Origin: Rhea pennata
Lineage: Eukaryota; Chordata; Aves; Rheiformes; Rheidae
Reading direction: 5' to 3'
DNA length: 64,000 bases
Assembly: GCF_028389875.1 (NCBI RefSeq)
Contig: NC_084677.1
Coordinates: 10,706,017-10,770,016 of the forward strand
A program made the position numbers and the translations under genes. Under the pieces are notes generated by a model that was not told where the DNA came from, made no database searches, and was given only the letters and a program-made list of their open reading frames with translations. Shown here in pieces: positions 51,001 to 58,314 of the stretch (the first letter of the stretch is position 1; each line of letters opens with the position of its first letter).

Positions 51001-53111
51001 GGGATTATTTGCCTTAAAGAGTTGCACACTTAGATCACTCATGTTACATCCTGAAAAGTGATGGTAGAAATGCACCTTAGAAGTTCTCTTTTTGTTGAAA
51101 ACAGAAATGAATCTTGCTCTCGGTCCTATTGAATACAATGGCAGGACACTCAAGACTTAAGTGGTTAAAATTCAGCATATGAATCGCATGTTTGTAAGCA
51201 AGTTGCTCATGTTGACATTTACACTTCATTTCTTTTAGATCTGTGTTGTCTGAAAAAAAATGGGCTGGATTATCAGCTAGTGTGAGCTGTTCTAAACTTA
51301 ATGGAAGCTATGTTGATACACTAGTTAAACATATTGCTTAGATCTTTCAAAATAATAAATGCAAGCTAGTTCACTTTGAGATGTAACATTTTTCCCATGG
51401 AAGTTTCTAGTGAAAAGACTTAGTCATTCAGTCTTTCTCCATCTTTCTATCATATGTGAATCCTGAGGACATCTTATTTTTCTGTCTGCCTAAGAAGCAA
51501 GTGTATGTCCAAAGCTATCTAAATAAATGCCTGAAATCCAGATTCATGTTGACAACCTGTGCTTCCTGTTTAGTGTGATGTGATTTGAAAATATTATGCT
51601 TAAGTAGCACAGGTTATGATGAGGTATGAATGCTTCTGACTAAAAGCACTGCTAGCAGCTACCTGAAACACCTGCTAATTCTAATCTGGAACAATGTGTT
51701 AGCCCTGTGGTTTTTGAACATGTGAAAGTTTTTAGGAAACATTGGCAAAGACCAATCTCATCACACCATGGAATATTACATAAAATTCTACCCAATAGTT
51801 ACTATTTTTCTATATGGTACATTCATAGTCATGTAGGGCATTTAATTTAGTATTTTTTTTTCCTCCTTATCAGCTATAAAAACAAAGCCCTAACATCCAG
51901 AAAGGTCTTGTACCAACTGGCACCTGTTGCCTTGACCACTATAGAACACAGGCCATATCCTGCCACCTTCATCATATTTTGGCTTTCTAAGATTGCATCA
52001 GTGCTATCTCACTACCATACATCATTTTTCCGGTATGTTTTCTGCAAGTTGAGGTCTTTCAGGTTGGTAGCACATCAAACACCTTGAATTAAAACATGGG
52101 CCTGTTGTGGCCTGGTATCTTGCTACCTACCAAGGGGGTTTTGTTTGTTGTTTTCAGTGGCATGCCTCAGAAAGGTAACTATAACTGTATACTGTAACTG
52201 TAGATAGCAAAGATAACTGTAAATAGGTGTTTTGTTTTGTTTGCCACCAACATAACCTTTATATATAAAGCTTCCCAATAAACTTTCTTTACTTGAAAGA
52301 TGTATAATACACAAACATCATCTGAAGTGTAGGGGGTAGAGAAACATATTTTTATCTTTATAGGTTAAAAGGCAGTTTGTAAAATATTAAGAACAACACA
52401 ATATGACAGCTGAAATCATAGAAATGGACTGGGGAGCTAGACTATTGTATCAGCAGAAGAAAAACATTAGGCTAATCTGTATTAGAGCGCTCTGAAAGAA
52501 TATAGAGCTTTGAAAAACAGCTTTCACTGGGGGGTGGGACATTTTACTTTTATGTGGCGCTTTTGTTCATTTAGGATTGTTTACTCCAGCAAGCAACCCT
52601 GTGCTCTTTGTTTGACTGATTTTCCCATTTGGCAGACCTTTTGCAATCACATGGATAACATTCTTCTTTCCACTGAGGCATAGAAAAACTATTCTTCATT
52701 GACCTTGCTTGTTGTCTGGAGTGACAAAAAATATATTTATATATTAGGTGAATTGTATGACTTCAATCATCACTAATTTTTAATTGAAAATCTTCAAAGC
52801 AAAAAAACTCAAAGAGCTGCTTTCATTCTTTTGAACATCAAGTGAACAGTCTAATGACTTCTTACTGGCAAACAACCCTGCTCTCAGCTACACATGCACC
52901 ACTCCCACAGATGGCAATGAGAGTTGTGTACAAGCATATGAGGGCTGAGGTTGTCAGAACAAAAAATGCCACACATTAGAAATATGTCTTTGGGGTTGGG
53001 TGGAAGTATGGGTACTTAACTTTCCAAAACATCCATAGAAATGAAAAAGTAAGCATTTGATGTTTTGTTTTTATGGTTGCAGTGGGAAGCAAATTAGAAG
53101 ATTCAGAATAA
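12012..53111 (+). CDS. IQCK: IQCK, IQ motif-containing protein K (whole coding span, 9 coding exons)
   Basis: Joining 12012-12060, 13469-13524, 15469-15607, 17706-17803, 22122-22174, 22291-22368, 29746-29830, 36916-37027 and 53083-53111 gives a 232-residue protein with consistent splice phases. It aligns with human IQCK as remembered: [49 protein letters not shown] and [11 protein letters not shown]. Residues about 86-133 resemble a Dpy-30/RIIa-type dimerisation-docking helix pair. Residues 178-188, [11 protein letters not shown], are a canonical calmodulin-binding IQ motif, followed by a charged likely helix to about 223. The human protein is longer (about 287 aa), mainly at the N-terminus. 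A calmodulin-binding, possibly axonemal role is inference. The gene is head-to-head with KNOP1 and tail-to-tail with GPRC5B. Confidence 0.92.
12061..13468 (+). other. IQCK: IQCK intron 1
   Basis: The first 400 bp are CpG island and include the six GGGGCC units at 12127-12162 (minus-strand reading). The rest is AT-rich, with no other feature recognised. Confidence 0.8.
12127..12162 (-). repeat. (GGGGCC)6 hexanucleotide repeat
   Basis: Six perfect GGCCCC units on the plus strand, so GGGGCC on the minus strand, 67 bp past the IQCK exon 1 donor. The next unit in each direction is interrupted. The G-rich strand can form quadruplexes. Confidence 0.95.
13469..13524 (+). CDS. IQCK: IQCK exon 2
   Basis: The acceptor TACTTTCAG is followed by AGTATGAAG; the donor is TCT|GTGAGT. 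Using the AG two bases later would create an immediate stop, so 13469 is the start. It encodes [19 protein letters not shown] with the preceding G, matching human EYEAEQPPFPEGYKVKQEP. Confidence 0.92.
13525..15468 (+). other. IQCK: IQCK intron 2
   Basis: A 1.9-kb AT-rich intron that contains the CR1 fragment at 15186-15352. Nothing else recognised. Confidence 0.85.
15186..15352 (-). mobile_element. CR1 LINE 3' fragment, reverse orientation
   Basis: It starts AGAATCATAGAATCA, then GGTTGGAAGGGACCTCTGG and GTCCAACCCCCCTGCTCAGC. This is the reverse complement of the familiar bird CR1 3' end, which in sense orientation ends in the TTCTATGATTCT-type repeat. About 167 bp are recognisable. It is a 5'-truncated dead copy with no coding sequence, and a strong indicator of an avian genome. 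Confidence 0.93.
15469..15607 (+). CDS. IQCK: IQCK exon 3
   Basis: The acceptor TCTTGGACAG is followed by GTGTCTTTG; the donor is GCAT|GTAAGT, giving 46 codons plus one base. It encodes [11 protein letters not shown] through EPPDPKA. It is weakly conserved against the corresponding human segment, but phases on both sides fit exactly (phase 0 in, phase 1 out, restoring TGC with exon 4). Confidence 0.85.
15608..17705 (+). other. IQCK: IQCK intron 3
   Basis: A 2.1-kb intron with no exon recognised. It holds a probable tRNA-derived SINE remnant near 16880-16938. Confidence 0.8.
16880..16938 (-). mobile_element. Probable MIR-like, tRNA-derived SINE remnant
   Basis: Minus-strand reading gives TAGCCTAGTGGTTAAACACG, fitting an RNA polymerase III A box (TRGCNNAGNGG). 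About 25 nt further is AGTTCAATTTCC, a degenerate B box. Spacing and wording resemble amniote MIR-type SINE heads. It is too decayed and short to be a functional tRNA. Confidence 0.5.
17706..17803 (+). CDS. IQCK: IQCK exon 4 (Dpy-30-like segment, first part)
   Basis: The acceptor TTCTACCCAG is followed by GCTCTCCTCGAG; the donor is GAG|GTTAGT. With the preceding T it encodes [19 protein letters not shown] and then an [14 protein letters not shown] helix, almost identical to human CSPKEYLETFIFPVLLPGM. Confidence 0.95.
17804..22121 (+). other. IQCK: IQCK intron 4
   Basis: A 4.3-kb AT-rich intron. An extremely AT-rich tract at about 21765-21900 includes an 18-bp palindrome at 21857-21874. No gene seen. 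Confidence 0.85.
21765..21900. repeat. AT-rich low-complexity tract
   Basis: Nearly pure A/T with TATATA runs and the palindrome TTGATATTTAAATATCAA at 21857-21874. Simple sequence in an intron. Confidence 0.7.
22122..22174 (+). CDS. IQCK: IQCK exon 5
   Basis: The acceptor TATCTTTAG is followed by AGAAAAAGA; the donor is TACAA|GTAAGT. It encodes [17 protein letters not shown], matching human exactly over this stretch as remembered. It forms the second part of the Dpy-30-like segment. Confidence 0.95.
22291..22368 (+). CDS. IQCK: IQCK exon 6
   Basis: The acceptor TTTTAATCAG is followed by CCATAACCC; the donor is GACCA|GTAAGT. It is separated from exon 5 by only 116 bp. It encodes [19 protein letters not shown] and then VRDWLKD, matching human NQNPKRAGEPFTEFFSIPF. 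Confidence 0.95.
22369..29745 (+). other. IQCK: IQCK intron 6
   Basis: A 7.4-kb AT-rich intron. It includes a T-rich simple tract near 24760-24792 and, just after it, a 143-codon open frame at 24848-25279 that I could not identify. No exon of the gene is missing across this intron. Confidence 0.85.
29746..29830 (+). CDS. IQCK: IQCK exon 7 (first part of IQ motif)
   Basis: The acceptor is a long poly(T) tract ending TTTAAG; the donor is CGG|GTAAGA. With the preceding CA it encodes [19 protein letters not shown] and then [10 protein letters not shown]. Nearly identical to human through [11 protein letters not shown] and the IQSFWR core. The exon ends in the middle of the IQ motif. Confidence 0.95.
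29831..36915 (+). other. IQCK: IQCK intron 7
   Basis: A 7.1-kb AT-rich intron that splits the IQ motif between YR and VR. It contains short A/T homopolymers such as A16 near 33027. Nothing else recognised. Confidence 0.85.
36916..37027 (+). CDS. IQCK: IQCK exon 8 (end of IQ motif and C-terminal helix)
   Basis: The acceptor TTCCTTTCTCAG is followed by GTCCGCCGT; the donor is AAAG|GTAAGT. It encodes [19 protein letters not shown] and then a charged probable helix ending [10 protein letters not shown], following human VRCDPEIQELRQWQKKLRE. Confidence 0.95.
42135..42163 (+). repeat. A22 run followed by purine-only G-rich tract
   Basis: Twenty-two A followed by GGAGGGGGGG. Simple purine sequence. 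A splice-acceptor-like TTTTCTTCTAG lies about 20 bp upstream, but no convincing exon follows. Confidence 0.8.
43161..43261. promoter_or_regulatory. Candidate enhancer: four CAGCTG E-boxes in 101 bp
   Basis: CAGCTG occurs at 43161, 43179, 43221 and 43256, with a TAATTA homeodomain-type site at 43188-43193. Surrounding sequence to about 43570 is of mixed complexity, with AACAAAG- and TAAT-type motifs, as is common in conserved enhancers. Target could be IQCK or the neighbouring GPRC5B; function is inferred. Confidence 0.35.
50288..50364 (+). repeat. 77-bp direct duplication, copy 1
   Basis: Aligns without gaps to 53129-53205 over 77 bases with 5 mismatches. It begins ACCAAGT and ends CTCTTTTAAAT. 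The family is not recognised. Confidence 0.9.
53083..53111 (+). CDS. IQCK: IQCK exon 9 (last coding exon, short C-terminus)
   Basis: The acceptor TTTTTATGGTTGCAG is followed by TGGGAAGCAAATTAG. With the G left over from exon 8 it encodes VGSKLEDSE then TAA at 53109-53111. This lines up with the human segment VKCKMEDD after the same junction (V, K, E, D identical; S/C and L/M conservative). The human tail is about 12 residues longer. The exon is assigned on phase, acceptor quality and this short similarity, so transcript evidence would be decisive. Confidence 0.65.
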
Positions 53112-53128
53112 CCTACACCAAATCATTC

Positions 53129-53205
53129 ACCAAGTTTTAAACCAGAATGTAAGTCTTGATTCTGCATCTGTGCATTAAGGTGAAGGAAAATTGTCTCTTT
53201 TAAAT
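53129..53205 (+). repeat. 77-bp direct duplication, copy 2
   Basis: Partner of 50288-50364 (72 of 77 identical, no gaps). It lies in the predicted IQCK 3' UTR, 18 bp after the stop codon. Confidence 0.9.
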
Positions 53206-53509
53206 CTCTCTTTTAGTTCTCTCACCATCACCACAAAACACAGAGGTCATGGACTGAACTCTGTGTGATATTAATTTAGAAACACTCTTAACATTACAGT
53301 TTTACATTAATATGTGAGGTGTTGTAAATCAAAGTGAGATTACATAAGGAAACAGCCTGCCAAGACAAATTCTATCTAATGTAAGGGAGGACAATTCTGT
53401 TAAAACAGACAAGATTGTCTGTGCTTGGCCAAAAACTTCACATCCATATTCATCTGGTGTTCCTGAGTACTTAGATCTAAGTTTCTGATGGACACAAAAT
53501 TCCAGATGA

Positions 53510-53515
53510 AATAAA
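53510..53515 (+). terminator. IQCK: AATAAA, candidate IQCK poly(A) signal
   Basis: First canonical hexamer on the plus strand after the IQCK stop, about 400 nt downstream. A second AATAAA at 54033-54038 is an alternative. Confidence 0.4.
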
Positions 53516-53540
53516 TGAGGTTGCACCTACATGCAGGCTA

Positions 53541-54630
53541 AGTGTTAAAGCTAAGGCAAAAATCTTCAGTTGGTATAAACTGGAGTAGCTTCATTCACTT
53601 TTGCAGACCTGTGACAATTTGTACCACTTCAAGCTGTGTTCATAATGGTCTAATTTTCAAAATAGCTGTGTCTTTGCAGTTTCCACTGAAAGCAATGAAA
53701 GCGATGGGTGCTCTGCAGTTCTGCAAGGGAAAAAACTCAAAGGGCCTTTCACGAAAAGTCACTTAATTCATGTGCAAAGAAAGTGTAAAATTAAGACCCC
53801 AGAATAGCATTTTCCACAGTCTTGCATAGGAGTACTTACTTATGTAAGATGAAAAAAACAAACAAACAAACAAACAAACAAAGATTTGGCCCTCTGATTA
53901 AGGACCCCGCGTTATTCTATATTCAGTCCTATGAAACATAGCTCTATTTAGGTGTTTTGAATTTCCCAGTTAGAGATCTATAGAATTATTATTAGATCTG
54001 CAAATAAGTCCAACAAAGGTCTAGTTGATTTGAATAAAACATGGTAAAACATGAATACCATCTAACTTCTGCTGTTGTTCAACATGCATTTCTTCCATGA
54101 CTTATAGAGACTTTGTCTTCATTGTTATACTGGTACCTACCCCTTAGTTGTTCTGGTACAGCAATTTGTGATGCTGGCTGTTGAACCAGATCCGGAAAAC
54201 TGAACCATATGAAAACAGTCTCATAAAATGTCAAGGTTGCCAAAGTCCTTAATTCTTCAGCTCCATCTGCCTGGTCCTATCCCCTTCCTTTTACCAGCAG
54301 TAGCCATTGTCTGCCCAGATACTGAGACAGTTCAGGAAGCCACTGAAAAAAGCCATTTACTTGTAGTGTTAAAGAGTTTGACCTCTCAGCTCCTTGACTG
54401 GCTCACCATAGGTCTGGAAAGTGCCAGAGCTGGTAGCAAGAAGTATGGGAATACGGCCAAAGGTGGCGAAATGCGGCCCTAGCCTATAGGAGGCAGTATC
54501 CTTCAGTTCAATTTAGCTTAGCTGGCAGAACTGCACTCACAGTGTCACTGTGGAATAATGCTGTCTGTACCATTAACAGTTTTCTGGAGGGGAAAAATTT
54601 TATGTCGATTTTAACACCAACTTAACACAA
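53541..54630. other. Convergent gap between IQCK and GPRC5B
   Basis: About 1.1 kb between two converging genes. It holds an (AAAC)n microsatellite at 53856-53882 and the alternative IQCK signal at 54033. No gene recognised; the 84-codon plus-strand open frame at 54228-54482 has no recognisable homology. Confidence 0.6.
53856..53882 (+). repeat. (AAAC)n microsatellite
   Basis: Almost seven perfect AAAC units, likely polymorphic. Confidence 0.9.
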
Positions 54631-54654
54631 ACATTGTAAGTAAATAGTAAAGCC

Positions 54655-54660
54655 TTTATT
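54655..54660 (-). terminator. GPRC5B: AATAAA, likely GPRC5B poly(A) signal
   Basis: TTTATT on the plus strand. It is the last canonical signal before the convergent gap, and cleavage would fall near 54630-54645. Confidence 0.5.
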
Positions 54661-56265
54661 CTCGTTAAGAACAGCATTTTGAAAATAAAACATTTGCCCA
54701 TGCTTTACAACCTTTGTAGTTTTGTATACTTATGTACAGTCATCAGGGTACACATTGATTGTCTTGAAAATCCTTCAAAGATGTACTTAATAATATACCA
54801 GTATGCAACAATCAGCGGAAAAAGGGGTACGTTATAAAACACACATTAATACATTTAATAAATATATATTATCTATCAAAAATGAGCTTTAGCTCTCATC
54901 AATTAATAAAAAGCACCTGCTTTGTAATCCTGTAAGCTGGTAGAATAGTCCAATTATTTTATTATAAAAGCTACAATGCTCCCTTTTGCACAGCCTTTGG
55001 TTAGTCCCACAGCATCGAGCTCAAACAAAGCCAACCAGATGCCTGTGTTTACACTAAAAACAAAACCAGCTAATTCTATAATACTTCTTGTACCTTATTT
55101 ATAGAAACAACTGTTTGTATTGAGAGTGCCACTCTGCAAGATGCTACATGTTTTCTGGCATGTGCCAAAGACCTTGAACTCTCCTAAAAGCAGGACAGGG
55201 TCTGTGAAGTATGGCTCTGAACTCTTTTTCTAGCCATTGAGCAAAAGCCAGTTATTGTAAAAATTTGTTTTGGTAATAACATTTTCAGAAGCATTAGGAT
55301 TTAATTTTTCTCGTATGGATATACCATGAGCAAATGATCATCAAGGGACAACACAGTAGCTTTTATAGCATAAAAACTAATTACATTTAACTGAACTGTG
55401 TGTGAAAGGCTTGTGCTTACACTTATTTATGTTGTTCACAGATGCTCTACATTCTAGATAACTTTCATAAAAGGCAAAAGTAAACAATTTGTTTACTGTA
55501 ACAAAAATATAAGTTAACATAAAAGTGCCTTTCTTCAGTTATGTTTTTATTTGGGGCATTTTACATCACAGACTAGTGACTAACAAAAAAGTTGCCTATT
55601 ACTAATTGTATGAAATTGTAAAATAAAGACCCTCCTAATCTATTGTCACACCTTCACCACCACAAATTAAGCCCAATCCTGCTAATTTTCAATTCTGTGA
55701 ATAGTCCACATGACTACCCAATGAGACTAGCCACATAAGCAAGAGTTTTCAGGATCTGGCCATGTCTTTGCATAAGGCCTCTAATTCCAATTAGCTTCAT
55801 TAAGAGTAGGATTGGGAACTCTATTTATCAATTCAGTCACATCTAGAAAAAGAACACACATTTCTTAAGGTAACTATGTCTTGTACAGATTTTGTCCAAC
55901 GTCTGTAAAATGTGTATTATAATTCATAAATCTCAGCTGCAGTATGATAAATCTTTTAAAAGAAAACTGTCCTACCATTTATGCCATGGTCATCTTATAT
56001 GTTTTTTACAATAGTTTTTTGAGACTTTATTCATTTATTTTAAAAACAAGCTTCTGCAGGCAAGCGATGATCGATAGGTTTTATATTGTTCCAAATGATG
56101 CAACTTCTGGGTAACTATCATTATCATAAATACTACCTTATTTGATAAAAACTCTGTTTTTAACACGCAAAATGTATTTCTAAGTCACTGGATAGCATGC
56201 AAGATCCACCACTACCTTGGTAGTAGGTGAACCACTACCTACTTGGTTTCCTAGACTATCTACTT

Positions 56266-56288
56266 ACACACACACACACACACACACA
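56266..56288 (+). repeat. (AC)n microsatellite
   Basis: Eleven and a half AC units in the GPRC5B 3' UTR. Confidence 0.9.
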
Positions 56289-58269
56289 AATAAAAAATAA
56301 AAAAAAATCCTTGAAACAAGCACATGCTTCCTTTGCCTTGAACAGGGAAGGCAGAGTGTACATGGAGCTAACATGCTCCTTTAATCATGCATGACAGAAA
56401 AATATTGCTTCTGGAAGAGAAGGGGTTTGAAATAAAACCCTATAAGATGATCATGGCAAGAATGGCAAAATATATTTTTTCATCTATATATATATACACA
56501 TACATATCTGTGTGCAACACTTAGGGACTGGTCTTGCAGCTTTTGTACCGCCTGTATGTAGACCTGCTAAAGTTCATGGGACTACTCATGGGAGTACAGG
56601 TCTGCAGGACTCGGTTCCTAATTCGGTAGAAATGGAGGTACGTGAAGAATCAGGAAGACTCCTTAAAATAAAAAGCTTGTCTTTCTTTTGCAGAATACAG
56701 AAATTAACTTCTTTCTGAGAAGCTCTTAAGCTATTCAGTTATTTGTACGTTATATTTTTTAGTTTGAAAATATATATTTTTATTACAGCATATGCAAAGT
56801 TTAATCCTTATATGTTTCCTATGCCCTCAAGTAAAAACAATTTGCTTTTAGTATTGAGGAAAGCTAAGATTAACATTGGCAAAACAGTGAAGATACAATG
56901 ATGTTTTCAGTGTCTGATATGTATTAAATGTTAAATAAAGGAATGATTTACTTAAACATAATGAAAAACATGGCACAAATAATGGGCAATGGGAACTTTT
57001 TAAATAACTGAAAAAGCAAAGATCAAAAGCTTTGAGAAAGTCTGCCTTCTATCAACTCAGAGGAGTGGAAAGGCAGGGAGGAGTAGGGGGGAAACCACCT
57101 TAAAAGCATAAAATAACAACAAACCATCTCCAGAATGGAGATTCTGCTAGCTAGGCACTAAAACGCACAACCACATTGAAATACACAAACAACTGCAGTC
57201 AGTGGGACTACTCATGTGAACAGGGATGAGAAACAGAGGGCTTGATCCTATACGCTGCTGAGTCCCTCCTGAAAGGCGATCAGTACTGTTCAGCTGCCAC
57301 CGCTTTCCTCCTCGGCAAGACCAGCCTAGCAGAACAACCTGTCCTCTGCAGCACAGCAGGCTTCCTTCAGTTCACCATCACAGAGACCTTCTGGCAAACT
57401 CAAGTCACGTTTTCTCCCCAGCTAAGTCTTTGCAAAAGTATATCCCTCCAAAGTTTCATTTAACAGCTTCATCTGCAGGAGCACTGAGAATGCACAGCTC
57501 TTGGCTTGCACCCCGGGCTGCGGCTGGGCTAACAGGGAAACTGATTCCACGCTGCTGAGGAGCTCTGACTCTGCTGCACCTACGCTTTTTCTCTCTGCCT
57601 CAAGAAGCTCCATAACTCGCATGAAACATGCTTAAGATATTTCATCTCTCCAGAACTGCATTTCATACATGGTCTTTTTAAAGAGAGGAGAATATCAATG
57701 TACAGTGTAATGGTAATTTAGTTGCCACAGAGTGACAATGCTTAACTACATGTGATACTAAATGATGTTACCGTACAGCTAGATAATGAAGCAAGCAAGG
57801 TGCTTTGCATGATATTTGAAATGAAGGGAAAAAGAGCAAAAGGGAAATAAATCCTGCATGTTTTCACATTGTAGTGGCATTCTCTTGTGACAACATGAAT
57901 TAAATTTAGGTGAGAGGAGGGTATTTTGCAAGCAATGGGCAACCAACAACAGAAAAAGGCTTGTCTCGCACACTAGTTACAGACAGAGTATATCTTACAT
58001 TTCAGAATACAAGATCCCCTCTTCCATTCTAAAGTGTGCCTACTTCTAGTTTAAATTAGATTCAGCTTTAGTTTTACAATTTTGTTTTTGTATTTAGCTT
58101 ATTGGTAAAGTGATGTTCACATTTACATAAAATCCTCTGTAGGATTTCGAAAGCTCCTAGATGTTTTGTTGCTTTGTTCTGGTACTGTTATGGATTCCTC
58201 CCTCAAAGACACACTGCCAGGAAGCAAAATCTGTAACAAAGATTCTTATTTTCTAGAGCCTACAGCCTT

Positions 58270-58314
58270 TCACCAGAGGTGTCGTCCAGTGTAACTTGGT
58301 GGAGCAGTTGGTAT
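58270..58314 (-). CDS. GPRC5B: GPRC5B terminal coding exon
   Basis: The acceptor CTTATTTCCAG is followed by ATACCAACT. Fourteen codons, IPTAPPSYTGRHLW, then TGA at 58272-58270. Human ends IPTAPPSHTGRHLW as remembered. The 3' UTR follows directly. Confidence 0.95.
   Translation of the reverse strand: MPTAPPSYTGRHLW

Larger units (their letters stand above)
37028..53082 (+). other. IQCK: IQCK intron 8
   Basis: A 16-kb intron, the largest in the window. It contains a 22-A run at 42135-42156 followed by a G-rich tract, the E-box cluster at 43161-43261, a short GT repeat near 49340 and one copy of a 77-bp direct duplication at 50288-50364. No further coding exon was supported. Confidence 0.8.
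53112..53540 (+). other. IQCK: IQCK 3' UTR (end uncertain)
   Basis: Noncoding sequence after the IQCK stop. It contains the second copy of the 77-bp duplication. AATAAA at 53510-53515 is the first canonical signal; another lies at 54033-54038. Confidence 0.5.
54640..58269 (-). other. GPRC5B: GPRC5B 3' UTR
   Basis: About 3.6 kb follow the GPRC5B stop without a recognisable coding exon. The most distal good AATAAA in the minus sense is at 54660-54655, giving the approximate end. A long 3' UTR is in line with mammalian GPRC5B. It contains an (AC)n tract and decayed amniote-repeat pieces sharing GGGACTACTCATG at 56578 and 57204. Small open frames inside are not supported. Confidence 0.65.
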
